Below, piece after piece: positions 32,101 to 41,100 of a stretch of DNA of 64,000 bases. The notes under the pieces were generated by a model. It worked only from the letters and a program-made list of their open reading frames with translations, had not been told where the DNA came from and did no database searches. Position numbers and translations under genes: made by a program. Within the stretch, counting starts at the first letter, position 1, and the number at the start of each line of letters is the position of its first letter. This DNA comes from Mycobacterium aquaticum (GTDB lineage Bacteria; Actinomycetota; Actinomycetes; Mycobacteriales; Mycobacteriaceae). The stretch spans positions 55,025 through 119,024 of the forward strand of contig NZ_MVHF01000021.1 in assembly GCF_002086485.1 (NCBI RefSeq), read 5' to 3'.

Positions 32101-33495
32101 GTGGCCGGTTCGAAAGCACGTTCGCAATACCGGTGCTCGGAATGCGCGCATGTCACCCCGAAATGGGTGGGACGCTGCGCCAACTGCGGCACTTGGGGCA
32201 CCGTCGACGAGGTGGCCACGCTGTCCGCGATCGGTGGTGCGGCCCGTCGGTCGGTAGCCCCGGCGTCCCCCGCCGTTCCGATCACGGCGATCGACCCTGG
32301 CGCGACACGGCACTGCCCCACCGGGGTGAGCGAGCTCGACCGGGTACTCGGCGGCGGCCTCGTCGCGGGGTCGGTGACACTGCTCGCCGGTGACCCTGGG
32401 GTCGGGAAATCCACGCTTCTGCTCGAGGTCGCCAACCGCTGGGCCCACGAGGGCCGCCGGGTGCTCTACGTGTCCGGCGAGGAATCCGCAGGCCAGATCC
32501 GGCTGCGCGCCGAGCGCACCGGCTGCACCCACGACGAGATGTTCCTGGCATCCGAGTCCGATCTGCAGATCGCGCTGGGCCACATCGACCAGGTACGCCC
32601 CAGCCTCGTGATCGTCGACTCGGTGCAGACCATGTCCACCACCGAGGCGGACGGCGTGACGGGTGGCGTGACACAGGTGCGGGCGGTGACCACGGCGCTG
32701 ACGGGCTACGCGAAATCCACCGCCCAGGGCCATTCGGTGGCGCTCATCCTGGTCGGCCACGTCACCAAGGACGGTGCCATCGCGGGGCCGCGGTCACTGG
32801 AGCATCTGGTCGACGTCGTGCTGCACTTCGAGGGTGACCGTGCGTCGGCACTGCGGATGGTGCGCGGGGTCAAGAACCGGTTCGGCGCCGCCGACGAGGT
32901 CGGGTGTTTCCTGATGCACGACAACGGAATCGAATGCGTCAGCGATCCGTCCGGGCTGTTCCTCGACCAACGCACAGCACCCGTTGCGGGCACCGCCGTG
33001 ACCGTCACGCTCGACGGCAAGCGCCCGATGATCGGCGAGGTGCAGGCGCTGTGGAACCCGACGGACGCGCCGGCACGACGAACGGTCAGCGGTATCGATT
33101 CGGCGCGCGCCGCGATGATCAGCGCCGTGCTGGAACGGCACAGCGGCCTGCCGCTGGCGCGCAGCGACCTGTACGTGGCGACTGTCGGGGGTATGCGACT
33201 CACCGATCCATCGGCGGATCTGGCGGTCGCGATGGCCATCATGTCGTCCTGCTACCAGTTGCCGTTGCCGATGGACCTCGTCGCCATCGGCGAGGTGGGG
33301 CTGGCAGGTGATCTGCGCCGGGTCAGCGGGCTGGAACGCAGGCTGGCAGAGGCCGCCCGGCTGGGCTTCAACACCGCGGTGGTGCCACCCGGGATCACGG
33401 ACACGCCAGCCGGGATGCGGGTGATCGCGTCGGACAACATCGCAACCGCATTGCGGGCGGTCAGGGAGATCGCGGAGAATAACGGCCGATCCTAG
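32101..33495 (+). CDS. radA: DNA repair ATPase RadA (Sms)
   Basis: RadA (464 residues) is a hexameric DNA-branch-migration helicase acting in recombination repair. A four-cysteine zinc finger (Cys12, 15, 26, 29) is followed by a RecA-like ATPase with Walker A at 97-105 (Gly-Asp-Pro-Gly-Val-Gly-Lys-Ser-Thr). The RadA-specific Lys-Asn-Arg-Phe-Gly motif and a Lon-protease-like C-terminal domain follow. The GTG at 32101 begins at the expected N-terminus. disA follows after eight bases, a conserved pairing. Confidence 0.96.
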   Translation: MAGSKARSQYRCSECAHVTPKWVGRCANCGTWGTVDEVATLSAIGGAARRSVAPASPAVPITAIDPGATRHCPTGVSELDRVLGGGLVAGSVTLLAGDPGVGKSTLLLEVANRWAHEGRRVLYVSGEESAGQIRLRAERTGCTHDEMFLASESDLQIALGHIDQVRPSLVIVDSVQTMSTTEADGVTGGVTQVRAVTTALTGYAKSTAQGHSVALILVGHVTKDGAIAGPRSLEHLVDVVLHFEGDRASALRMVRGVKNRFGAADEVGCFLMHDNGIECVSDPSGLFLDQRTAPVAGTAVTVTLDGKRPMIGEVQALWNPTDAPARRTVSGIDSARAAMISAVLERHSGLPLARSDLYVATVGGMRLTDPSADLAVAMAIMSSCYQLPLPMDLVAIGEVGLAGDLRRVSGLERRLAEAARLGFNTAVVPPGITDTPAGMRVIASDNIATALRAVREIAENNGRS

Positions 33496-33503
33496 GAGGA
33501 CCG

Positions 33504-34622
33504 ATGGCCGTTAAGACCGGTGGCAGAGCCGGCCGCAACGTGGTGCACCTGGCCCGACCGACCCTGCGCGAGACCTTGGGCCGGTTGGCGCCAGGGACCC
33601 CGCTTCGCGACGGGCTGGAACGCATCCTGCGCGGCAAGACGGGCGCGCTGATCGTGCTGGGTTACGACGAGAGCGTCGAGGCCATCTGTGACGGCGGTTT
33701 CGAGCTCGACATCCGCTACGCGCCGACCCGGCTGCGTGAGCTGTCGAAGATGGACGGCGCGGTGGTGCTGTCCAGCGACGCGAGCCACATCCTGCGGGCC
33801 AACGTGCAGTTGGTGCCCGATCCGTCGATCCCGACCGACGAGTCCGGCACGCGGCACCGCTCGGCCGAACGCACCGCGATCCAGACCGGCTATCCGGTGG
33901 TGTCGGTGAGCCACTCGATGAGCATCGTGACGGTCTACGTGGCCGGGGAACGGCACGTCGTCCCCGACTCGGCGACCATCCTGTCGCGGGCCAACCAGAC
34001 CGTCGCCACCCTGGAGCGCTACAAGGGCAGGCTCGACGAGGTGAGCAAGCAGCTCTCGACTGCCGAGATCGAGGACTTCGTGACATTGCGCGACGTCATG
34101 ACGGTCGTGCAGCGCCTGGAGATGGTGCGCCGCATCAGCCTGGAGATCGACGCCGACGTCGTCGAACTCGGTACCGACGGCCGCCAGCTCAAACTGCAGC
34201 TCGACGAGCTCGTCGGCGACAACGAAACGGCCCGCGAACTGATCGTGCGGGACTACCACGCCAACCCAGAGCCTCCGACGGCCGCACAGGTCAGCGCGAC
34301 CCTGGAAGATCTGGACGCCCTCACCGACAACGAGCTGCTCGACTTCACCACGCTGGCACGGGTCTTCGGCTATCCGACCACTGCCGAGGCGCAGGACTCG
34401 GCGATGAGCTCGCGGGGATACCGGGCCATGGCCGGCATCCCGCGCTTGCAGTTCGCCCACGTCGACCTACTGGTCCGCTCGTTCGGCTCGCTACAGGGGC
34501 TGCTGGCCGCCAGCGCCGACGACCTGCAGTCGGTCGAGGGCATCGGGTCCATGTGGGCCCGGCACATCCGGGAAGGGCTCTCCCTGCTGGCCGAGTCGAC
34601 GATCGCCGACCGGCTGGCCTGA
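33504..34622 (+). CDS. disA: Diadenylate cyclase (c-di-AMP synthase)
   Basis: DisA (372 residues) makes cyclic di-AMP from ATP and scans DNA. The DAC domain carries Asp-Gly-Ala at 84-86 and Arg-His-Arg at 117-119, both needed for catalysis. A long linker helix region and a C-terminal helix-hairpin-helix DNA-binding domain (Gln-Ser-Val-Glu-Gly-Ile-Gly) follow. An AGGAGG site sits just ahead of the ATG. It is co-transcribed with radA, which regulates DisA activity in mycobacteria. Confidence 0.96.
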   Translation: MAVKTGGRAGRNVVHLARPTLRETLGRLAPGTPLRDGLERILRGKTGALIVLGYDESVEAICDGGFELDIRYAPTRLRELSKMDGAVVLSSDASHILRANVQLVPDPSIPTDESGTRHRSAERTAIQTGYPVVSVSHSMSIVTVYVAGERHVVPDSATILSRANQTVATLERYKGRLDEVSKQLSTAEIEDFVTLRDVMTVVQRLEMVRRISLEIDADVVELGTDGRQLKLQLDELVGDNETARELIVRDYHANPEPPTAAQVSATLEDLDALTDNELLDFTTLARVFGYPTTAEAQDSAMSSRGYRAMAGIPRLQFAHVDLLVRSFGSLQGLLAASADDLQSVEGIGSMWARHIREGLSLLAESTIADRLA

Positions 34623-34627
34623 CGGGC

Positions 34628-35410
34628 TCAGTTGCCCGGTGCGGGTGCTGGAGCGGCCGGGGCGCCCTCGGCAGGCGGCGGTGCGGGCTGCTGCGCAGGC
34701 GCGAGGATGAACGGCACGGGCGCCGATCTGAGGTTGCCCAGTTGCACCATCAGGTTGTAGGTGCCGGGACCGATCGGCTGCCGAGGCAGCGGGCACTGGG
34801 GCGCCGAGCTCATCCCGGTCCAGGTCACCTCGGTGGTCACCTGCTCGCCCGGGTTGAAGGTCTTGACCAGCGTTTCGTTCGACGGCGCGCAGTCCAGGTT
34901 GGACCACAGCCGAGTGTTGTCCAGCGAGTACACATAGGCGGCCAGCACGGCGGCACCGACGTCACGCTTGCAGGCCACCAGGCCGATGTTGGTGACGACC
35001 ATGGTGAACTTCGGCTGATCGCCGACGACGTACTGCGGTTGGCTGGTGATGCCCTTGACGGCCAGCGTCGAATCCGGGCAGTCGTCACCCTCCTTGAGCA
35101 CCGGCGGCGGCGTCACCGCCGCGGTGGGGGTTGGCGTCGGCGGCGGAGCGTGCTGCGCCGGGGGCACCACCGGGGTCTTGACCTCGGGGTTCTCGCCCGG
35201 CAGCGGAGTCGGCGCGGCAGCGGTCGGCGTTGGTGTCGACTGTTGGGCGGACTTGGATTCGGCGCCTGAGCTGTTGCTCACCACGACCGCGATGATCGCG
35301 ACGACCACCGCAACGACGACCACCCCGATCCCGATCGCCAGCACTCGGCGCCGCCGGTAAATCTCCGCGGGCAGGGGGCCCCGTGGTTCCAGATCCAACA
35401 CGACCTTCAC
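34628..35410 (-). CDS. Membrane-anchored protein, Rv3587c-like
   Basis: This is a 260-residue type II membrane protein. A short cytoplasmic Arg-rich start is followed by one strongly hydrophobic helix (about residues 23-45, many valines), a Pro/Thr/Ala-rich stalk (about 55-100) and an outside beta domain with four cysteines, likely two disulfides. It ends in a Pro/Ala-rich tail. The start is a GTG. It lies convergent to disA and upstream of the carbonic anhydrase. The function is unknown; the architecture suggests a cell-envelope role. Confidence 0.82.
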   Translation of the reverse strand: MKVVLDLEPRGPLPAEIYRRRRVLAIGIGVVVVAVVVAIIAVVVSNSSGAESKSAQQSTPTPTAAAPTPLPGENPEVKTPVVPPAQHAPPPTPTPTAAVTPPPVLKEGDDCPDSTLAVKGITSQPQYVVGDQPKFTMVVTNIGLVACKRDVGAAVLAAYVYSLDNTRLWSNLDCAPSNETLVKTFNPGEQVTTEVTWTGMSSAPQCPLPRQPIGPGTYNLMVQLGNLRSAPVPFILAPAQQPAPPPAEGAPAAPAPAPGN

Positions 35411-35460
35411 GGTAAGCCCAGGTCATCCCCAGTTGCCCGAGGCGGCCCGGCGTGTCGCGG

Positions 35461-36081
35461 TCAGGCGTGACCGATATCGCCCACGTGATGGCGCAACTCG
35501 ACCCGGCCGTCGGACAGGTGGTAGGTCGCGCCGACGATGGCCTGGGTGCCCGCCGCGATGCCCTGGGCGATGGCCGCTGAGCGCATCTGCAGCTGGTTGA
35601 CCGTTTCCTTGACGTGATGGGCCTCGAACTCGTCGACCCGCTCGAGCCCGGCGTGGCGACCCATGAGGATCGACGGCGTCACCCGCTCGACGATGTCGCG
35701 CACGTAACCGCCCGGCACCTGTCCGTCGTCAAGCGCGTTGATGGCGGCCTGGACCGCACCGCAGCTGTCGTGCCCCAGCACCACGATCAGCGGCACGCCC
35801 AGGATCGAGACGGCGTACTCGATCGAGCCGAGCACCGCGTTGTCGATCACGTGGCCCGCCGTGCGCACGACGAACATATCGCCCAGACCCTGGTCGAACA
35901 GCAACTCGGCGGCGACACGGCTGTCGCCACACCCGAACACCACCGCGGTGGGTTTCTGACCTTGGGTCAGTCTGGCGCGCCGCGCGATGTCCTGGCTCGG
36001 ATGCTGCGGCTCGCCGGCAACGAAGCGCGCGTTACCGTCCTTGAGTGCCTTCCACGCCGACACCGGATTCGAATTGGGCAT
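35461..36081 (-). CDS. canB: Beta-carbonic anhydrase
   Basis: This is a 206-residue beta-class enzyme that hydrates carbon dioxide. The zinc ligands are Cys51, His104 and Cys107, with the catalytic dyad Asp53-Arg55 (Cys-Gly-Asp-Ser-Arg), the same numbering as Rv3588c. The ATG at 36081 is chosen; the much longer open frame is the mutY shadow. It is divergent from mutY with 37 bases between. Confidence 0.94.
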   Translation of the reverse strand: MPNSNPVSAWKALKDGNARFVAGEPQHPSQDIARRARLTQGQKPTAVVFGCGDSRVAAELLFDQGLGDMFVVRTAGHVIDNAVLGSIEYAVSILGVPLIVVLGHDSCGAVQAAINALDDGQVPGGYVRDIVERVTPSILMGRHAGLERVDEFEAHHVKETVNQLQMRSAAIAQGIAAGTQAIVGATYHLSDGRVELRHHVGDIGHA

Positions 36082-36118
36082 GGCGATCAGCCTATCGCCC
36101 TGGACGCCTGATGCCCTG

Positions 36119-36994
36119 ATGAGCATTGATTCCGACGAGCTGACCAGCTGGTACCGGGAATTCCAGCGCGATCTCCCGTGGCGTAGGCCCGGCGTCACCG
36201 CCTGGCAGATCCTGGTCAGCGAGTTCATGTTGCAGCAGACGCCGGTGTCGCGGGTCGAGCCGATCTGGCTGGACTGGGTCGCGCGGTGGCCCACGCCGTC
36301 GGCGACAGCGGCGGCCGGGGTCGGCGAGGTCCTGCGGGCGTGGGGCAAGCTCGGATACCCGCGCCGGGCCAAGCGTCTGCACGAGTGCGCCGTCACGATC
36401 GCCGCCGAGCACGGTGACGTCGTGCCCGCCGACGTCGAGACCCTGCTGACCCTGCCGGGTGTCGGGGCATACACCGCACGGGCCGTCGCGTGTTTCGCGT
36501 ACGCGGCCAGGGTGCCTGTGGTGGACACCAACGTGCGCCGGGTGGTGGCGCGCGCGGTGCACGGCCGGGCCGATTCGCCGGCCAGCGTGCGCGACCTCGA
36601 CGACGTGGCGGCGCTGCTGCCGGCCTCCGATGCGGCGCCGGTGTTCTCGGCCGCGCTGATGGAACTGGGTGCGACGGTGTGCACCTCACGGACCCCGCGG
36701 TGCGGCATCTGCCCGCTGAGTTCGTGTCTGTGGCGCACAGCGGGCTACCCGGCGCCAACCGGCCCGGCCCGCAAGGTGCAGCGCTACGCGGGAACCGACC
36801 GCCAGGTCCGCGGCAGGCTACTGGATGTCCTGCGCACCAACAGTTTTCCCGTCGCCAGGGCGCAGCTCGACGTGGCCTGGCTCAGCGACACCGCTCAGCG
36901 TGACCGGGCGCTGGACTCGCTGCTGGTCGACGGGCTGGTGGAACAGACCCCCGACGGCCGGTTCGCGCTGGCCGGCGAGGGCGAAAATACATGA
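36119..36994 (+). CDS. mutY: A/G-specific adenine DNA glycosylase
   Basis: MutY (291 residues) removes adenine mispaired with 8-oxoguanine. The catalytic Glu35 is in Ser-Glu-Phe-Met-Leu-Gln-Gln-Thr. The helix-hairpin-helix (Leu-Pro-Gly-Val-Gly-Ala-Tyr-Thr-Ala) and Val-Asp-Thr-Asn-Val follow, then the [4Fe-4S] site C-x6-C-x2-C-x5-C. The C-terminal NUDIX-like domain of long MutYs is short here, as in other mycobacteria. The ATG at 36119 opens directly after the canB divergent gap. Confidence 0.94.
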   Translation: MSIDSDELTSWYREFQRDLPWRRPGVTAWQILVSEFMLQQTPVSRVEPIWLDWVARWPTPSATAAAGVGEVLRAWGKLGYPRRAKRLHECAVTIAAEHGDVVPADVETLLTLPGVGAYTARAVACFAYAARVPVVDTNVRRVVARAVHGRADSPASVRDLDDVAALLPASDAAPVFSAALMELGATVCTSRTPRCGICPLSSCLWRTAGYPAPTGPARKVQRYAGTDRQVRGRLLDVLRTNSFPVARAQLDVAWLSDTAQRDRALDSLLVDGLVEQTPDGRFALAGEGENT

Positions 36995-37055
36995 GGATGG
37001 CCTGAATACCCGCCGCACGGCCCTATGACGCCGCTTCGGCACATACAACGGAGTC

Positions 37056-37349
37056 ATGACGAAGCTGACGTTACTGCTCTGTACCACAACGGCTCTCGCG
37101 TTGGGTGTGGCAGCCCCCGCGGCGGCCGCGCCCAGCGGCACCGGATCGGCAGCGGACACCGTGCGCGAGTTACAGGGACGCGGTTACCACGTCCAGGTCA
37201 ATTCCAATGCCAACACCAGCCTTTCGCTGTGCAAGGTGACGGGTGTGCACGGCCTGGCCGACTCCAACATCGACGACTCCGGACACCGCATCGACCCGTC
37301 GCAGCACACCACCGTGTACGTGAACGTGTCGTGCCAGCCCGACGGTTAG
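37056..37349 (+). CDS. Small secreted protein of unknown function
   Basis: This is a 97-residue protein with a Sec signal peptide (1-about 25, Ala-Ala-Pro-Ala-Ala-Ala-Ala). The short mature domain has two cysteines (one in Ser-Leu-Cys-Lys-Val, one in Val-Ser-Cys-Gln-Pro), likely disulfide-linked. Similar small exported proteins are common in mycobacteria. The ATG is 61 bases after mutY, with a weak ACGGAGTC site. It overlaps the convergent regulator by four bases. Confidence 0.75.
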   Translation: MTKLTLLLCTTTALALGVAAPAAAAPSGTGSAADTVRELQGRGYHVQVNSNANTSLSLCKVTGVHGLADSNIDDSGHRIDPSQHTTVYVNVSCQPDG

Positions 37350-38338
37350 GCCGTGGCCACGGCTTCGCCGTCGTCGCAGACGGATTGCCCTGTGCCGCAA
37401 GCGAACCTGCGACGGTAGTCCGATGGCGTCACCCCGATGACGCGGCGGAAGTGGTGCCGTAGCAACGTCGCGGTGCCGAACCCGGCCTGCCCTGCGATCC
37501 AGTCGATGTCGAGGTCGGTCTCCTCGAGCAGCCTGCGTGCGTAGAGCACCCGCTGATCGGTGATCCACTGCATCGGAGTGGTGCCGGTCTCCTCGACGAA
37601 GCGTCGCGCGAAGGTCCGCGTCGACATCGCCGCCCGCTTGGCCAGGGTGCCGACGGTGTGCGGCTTGTCCAGGTTGCCGATGATCCAATCCAGGTGTGGG
37701 GCAAAGCCATCCGAACATCGCACCGGGATGGGCTGGTCGATGAACTGCCGCTGCCCGCCGTCACGCTGCGGCGGGACCACCATCCGGCGGGCGATCTTGT
37801 TGGTGACCTCGCTGCCGAGCTCGCGGCGCACCAGGTGCAGGCACGCGTCGATACCCGCGGCGGTGCCCGCGCTGGTGATCAGGTTGCCGTCGTCCACGAA
37901 CAGCACGTTGCGGTCGACGCGCGCAGTCGGATACATCCGGGCCAGCTCGTCGGCGTGCATCCAGTGCGTGGTGCAGGGCCGTCCGTCGAGCAATCCAGCC
38001 GCGCCTGCCAGGAAGGCTCCGGAGCACACGGTCAGGATGATCGACCCGGCGTCTGCGGCGGCGCGCACTGCGGCCAGCGCTTCGGGCAGGTAATCGGTGC
38101 CGGTGATCGCAGGGATGGCCACCAGGTCCGCACCGATCAGGGCATCGAGACCGTGGTCGGGCGTAAGCGTGGCACCGATGGAGGTCCGCACCGGCTTACC
38201 CGGCTCGGGGCCGCACACCTTGAAGTCGAAGTTGGGCACCCCGTCGGCCGAACGGTCGATCCCGAAAACCTCACAGATCACCCCGAACTCGAAAACCGCG
38301 AGGCCGTCGAGCACCAGCGCGGAAACGCTTCTGATCAT
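37346..38338 (-). CDS. GlxA-type AraC-family regulator with DJ-1/PfpI domain
   Basis: This is a 330-residue protein with an N-terminal DJ-1/PfpI (GATase1-like) domain to about residue 180, including Thr-Val-Cys-Ser-Gly-Ala-Phe at the nucleophile elbow. A C-terminal pair of AraC helix-turn-helices spans about 220-315 (Thr-Arg-Thr-Phe-Ala-Arg-Arg-Phe and Gly-Phe-Gly-Thr). The class often senses small amides or formate-related metabolites; the ligand here is unknown. It is divergent from the small membrane protein gene at 38411, its most likely nearby target. Confidence 0.88.
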   Translation of the reverse strand: MIRSVSALVLDGLAVFEFGVICEVFGIDRSADGVPNFDFKVCGPEPGKPVRTSIGATLTPDHGLDALIGADLVAIPAITGTDYLPEALAAVRAAADAGSIILTVCSGAFLAGAAGLLDGRPCTTHWMHADELARMYPTARVDRNVLFVDDGNLITSAGTAAGIDACLHLVRRELGSEVTNKIARRMVVPPQRDGGQRQFIDQPIPVRCSDGFAPHLDWIIGNLDKPHTVGTLAKRAAMSTRTFARRFVEETGTTPMQWITDQRVLYARRLLEETDLDIDWIAGQAGFGTATLLRHHFRRVIGVTPSDYRRRFACGTGQSVCDDGEAVATA

Positions 38339-38410
38339 GGCAGTATCTTACCGAAAGGTGTCAGTGCAGCCACTTGTTGGCGGGATATTGACCTAACGAG
38401 AATTACTGCC

Positions 38411-38659
38411 ATGACCTACGCACTCGCCCTTCTGATCATGGCCTCGCCGTTCCTGGTTGCTGCAGCCCTGAGCTGGGCAGCGCACCGCAGCGGCATCCTG
38501 CGGATCCACCTGGACCAGTTCCGGACCTATGCACCGCTGGCAGGTTGGCTGGCCGATTACGACGCGAATCGGGCCGAGCACGATCTCGACGCCGTCCGTA
38601 CCCGGTTTGAGCAGAACCCGGCGTGGCCGACCGCAGGCGCCCTAGGCGAGCGACGCTAG
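38411..38659 (+). CDS. Small membrane protein of unknown function
   Basis: This is an 82-residue protein with one N-terminal hydrophobic helix (about 3-24) and a charged cytoplasmic or periplasmic tail. The ATG is 72 bases from the divergent GlxA-type regulator. Its 3' end overlaps the convergent hydrolase by 18 bases. Good codon structure and spacing support a real gene, but no family is recognised. Confidence 0.6.
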   Translation: MTYALALLIMASPFLVAAALSWAAHRSGILRIHLDQFRTYAPLAGWLADYDANRAEHDLDAVRTRFEQNPAWPTAGALGERR

Positions 38660-39403
38660 AAACTTCTCCACGGCGTCGCGGTAGACCTGCGGCTGCTCGT
38701 CATGTATCAGGTGGCCCGCCTCGGGAACATGCAGATACGTTGTCCGGTAACCGATCTCGGCCATCGTCCGCATCTGCCCCGGCGGGGCCACCGAAGTCCC
38801 CGCCTCCAGCAGCAGCGTCGGCACCCGCACCGCGCGCCACTGCTGCCAGTAATCCCTCGTCCCCCACTCGGCGGCGATGTCCAGCCACCACTGCGGCCTG
38901 CCGTGCAATCGCCAGCCGGTGGCGGTGCGGTCGAACGCCTCCAGGAAGTAACGGCCGGCGACCGGACCGAACTCCTGGTAAACCTCCTGCGCCGAACCGT
39001 ATTCGACCGGCAACGCATGCACCCACGGCTCCCACGGCCCGGTGGTGCGCCCGAGAAAATCCGGCGCCATGTCCTCGACCACAACCGCCGTCACCAACTC
39101 CGGCCGGGCCGCGGCCAGGCACCACGAATGCAGCCCGCCCATCGAATGACCGATCAGTCGCGCCGGCTCATCCAGTTCCGCGACCGCGTCAGCCAGGTCC
39201 TCGACGAACCGCTCGGTGCTGATGGGGAACGGGTCGGGCACATCGCGGCCGCGGTGCCACGGCGCGTCGTAGGTGTACACCGCACCCAATTCGGTCAGCC
39301 ACGGGAGTTGACGGGTCCACGTGCTGCCGCGGCCCATCAGTCCGTGCACCAGCACGATGGGCGCACCGTGACCACCGTGGTGGGCGAGGAGTTCTGTGAC
39401 CAT
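38642..39403 (-). CDS. Alpha/beta hydrolase (Rv3591c-like)
   Basis: This is a 253-residue hydrolase with the oxyanion motif Val-His-Gly-Leu-Met-Gly near residue 20, the nucleophile elbow Gly-His-Ser-Met-Gly-Gly near residue 94, and a C-terminal Glu-Ala-Gly-His. The ATG at 39403 is chosen; the longer frame is the mhuD shadow. No signal peptide is seen. It matches Rv3591c in position, divergent from mhuD. The substrate is unknown. Confidence 0.85.
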   Translation of the reverse strand: MVTELLAHHGGHGAPIVLVHGLMGRGSTWTRQLPWLTELGAVYTYDAPWHRGRDVPDPFPISTERFVEDLADAVAELDEPARLIGHSMGGLHSWCLAAARPELVTAVVVEDMAPDFLGRTTGPWEPWVHALPVEYGSAQEVYQEFGPVAGRYFLEAFDRTATGWRLHGRPQWWLDIAAEWGTRDYWQQWRAVRVPTLLLEAGTSVAPPGQMRTMAEIGYRTTYLHVPEAGHLIHDEQPQVYRDAVEKFLASLA

Positions 39404-39442
39404 GCCGTTATCTTGCCGCGCGGTCGCGGTAGCCTGATTCCC

Positions 39443-39760
39443 ATGCCCGTCGTGAAGATCAACGCCATCGAGGTCCCGCCCAACGCAGGCCCGGAGCTGG
39501 AGAAGCGGTTCGCGCACCGTGCACATGCCGTCGACAACCAGCCGGGGTTCCTGGGGTTTCAGCTGCTGCGTCCGGTCAAGGGTGAGAGCCGCTACTTCGT
39601 CGTGACGCAGTGGGAAACCGAAGAGGCGTTCCAGGCGTGGGCACAGGGCCCGGCCGTCGAGGCCCACAAGGGTGAACACAAGAACCCCGTGGCAACCGGG
39701 GCGTCGCTGCTGGAGTTCGAGGTTGTGTTGGACGTTGCGGGGCCCGGCGCTCAGGCATAG
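39443..39760 (+). CDS. mhuD: Mycobilin-producing heme oxygenase MhuD
   Basis: MhuD is a 105-residue IsdG-type enzyme that breaks down heme to mycobilin and free iron without releasing carbon monoxide. Key residues are present: Asn7, Trp66 and the heme ligand His75 (in Glu-Ala-His-Lys). The length equals the M. tuberculosis protein. The start is an ATG at 39443, 39 bases from the divergent hydrolase. No iron box is visible upstream. It is cytosolic and gives the cell iron from heme. Confidence 0.95.
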   Translation: MPVVKINAIEVPPNAGPELEKRFAHRAHAVDNQPGFLGFQLLRPVKGESRYFVVTQWETEEAFQAWAQGPAVEAHKGEHKNPVATGASLLEFEVVLDVAGPGAQA

Positions 39761-39770
39761 CCGGAGCGGG

Positions 39771-41099
39771 GTGGCACGGCGGACGATAAGCCTGACGGCT
39801 GTCGTCGCGCTCGCCGCTGCCCTGGCTTCCGGTTGTTCGCAGGGTGCCGCACCGGCGGCAGAGATCTCCTACGGCGCCCACATCGACACCAACACCCCTC
39901 CCGGGCTGCGCGCCAAGCAGACCATGGACATGCTGAACTCCGACTGGCCCATCGGCCCGGTCGGAGTGCGCACCCTCGCCAGCCCCGAGAAGGTCGACGA
40001 CGTCGGCACCAAGATGGACCGGATCTGGTGGGACCGCCCATTCCGGGTGTCCTCGGTGGACATCGGCGCGGGCCAGGCCACGCTGCACGTGTTGACGTCC
40101 TACAACGTCGCACAGGACATCGAGCTGCGCACCAACGACGCCGGGCTGGTCGACCGGTTCGACGTCAACCTCGTCCCGCCGGTGATCAATTCCTGGTCGG
40201 ACATCGACACCGAGCTGACCAAGTCGGGCGCGCGGTACTCCTACCAGGTCGCCAAGGTCACCAACGGCAAGTGCGAAAAAGTCGCCGGGACCAACACCGA
40301 CTTGTCGTTGCCGCTGGCCTCGATCTTCAAACTCTATGTGCTGCTTGCCGTCTCCGATGCGATCAAGGCCGGGACGGTGCACTGGGACGATCTGCTGACC
40401 ATCACCAAAGAGGGCAAGAAACTCGGTTCGGCAGGGCTGGACAAGATGCCACCGGGCGCCCAGATCACCGTGCGGACCGCCGCCCAGCAGATGATCTCGG
40501 CGAGCGACAACATGGCCACCGACCTGTTGATCGGGCGGGTGGGCACCGGCGCGGTGGAACGCGCACTGGTCACCGGCGGCCACCACGACCCTGCCAGCAT
40601 GACGCCGTTCCCGACCATGCACGAAGTGTTCTCGGTCGGCTGGGGTGAGCCGAACCTGCGCGAGCAGTGGAAGCAGGCGTCCCCCAAGGACCGCGTCCAA
40701 CTGCTGCAGCAGACCAATTCCCGCCCCTACGAACCGGATCCGATGCGCACGCACACGCCGGCGTCCAACGACGGCCTGGAATGGTTCGCCAGCGCAGAGG
40801 ACATCTGCCGCGTGCACGCCGCGTTGCAGGCCTCGGCCGTCGGCGAGGCAGCCCCCGTCAAGCAGATCCTTTCGGCACTGCCCGGCATCGACCTCGACCC
40901 GGCGAAATGGACCTATGTCGGCGCCAAGGGCGGCAACCTGCCCGGTGACCTGACCTACAGCTGGTACGCCGTGGACCACACCGGGCAACCCTGGGTGGTG
41001 AGCTTCCAGTTGAACTGGCAGCAGTTCCGCAGCCCCACGGCCGCGGGCTGGCTGTGGTCGATCGCCAAACGGGCCTTCGCGATGGCGCCCATCGGCTGA
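39771..41099 (+). CDS. lpqF: Lipoprotein LpqF, serine beta-lactamase-like
   Basis: This is a 442-residue lipoprotein with lipobox Leu-Ala-Ser-Gly-Cys (Cys22). The C-terminal two-thirds is a class A beta-lactamase-like domain with Ser-x-x-Lys (Ser-Ile-Phe-Lys), Ser-Asp-Asn (Ser-Ala-Ser-Asp-Asn) and a Lys-Gly-Gly in place of Lys-Thr-Gly. A ~140-residue domain precedes it. The GTG at 39771 is chosen with GGAGCGGG upstream; mhuD ends 11 bases earlier. The protein may be a peptidase or esterase rather than a drug-hydrolysing lactamase. Confidence 0.88.
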   Translation: MARRTISLTAVVALAAALASGCSQGAAPAAEISYGAHIDTNTPPGLRAKQTMDMLNSDWPIGPVGVRTLASPEKVDDVGTKMDRIWWDRPFRVSSVDIGAGQATLHVLTSYNVAQDIELRTNDAGLVDRFDVNLVPPVINSWSDIDTELTKSGARYSYQVAKVTNGKCEKVAGTNTDLSLPLASIFKLYVLLAVSDAIKAGTVHWDDLLTITKEGKKLGSAGLDKMPPGAQITVRTAAQQMISASDNMATDLLIGRVGTGAVERALVTGGHHDPASMTPFPTMHEVFSVGWGEPNLREQWKQASPKDRVQLLQQTNSRPYEPDPMRTHTPASNDGLEWFASAEDICRVHAALQASAVGEAAPVKQILSALPGIDLDPAKWTYVGAKGGNLPGDLTYSWYAVDHTGQPWVVSFQLNWQQFRSPTAAGWLWSIAKRAFAMAPIG

Positions 41100-41100
41100 C

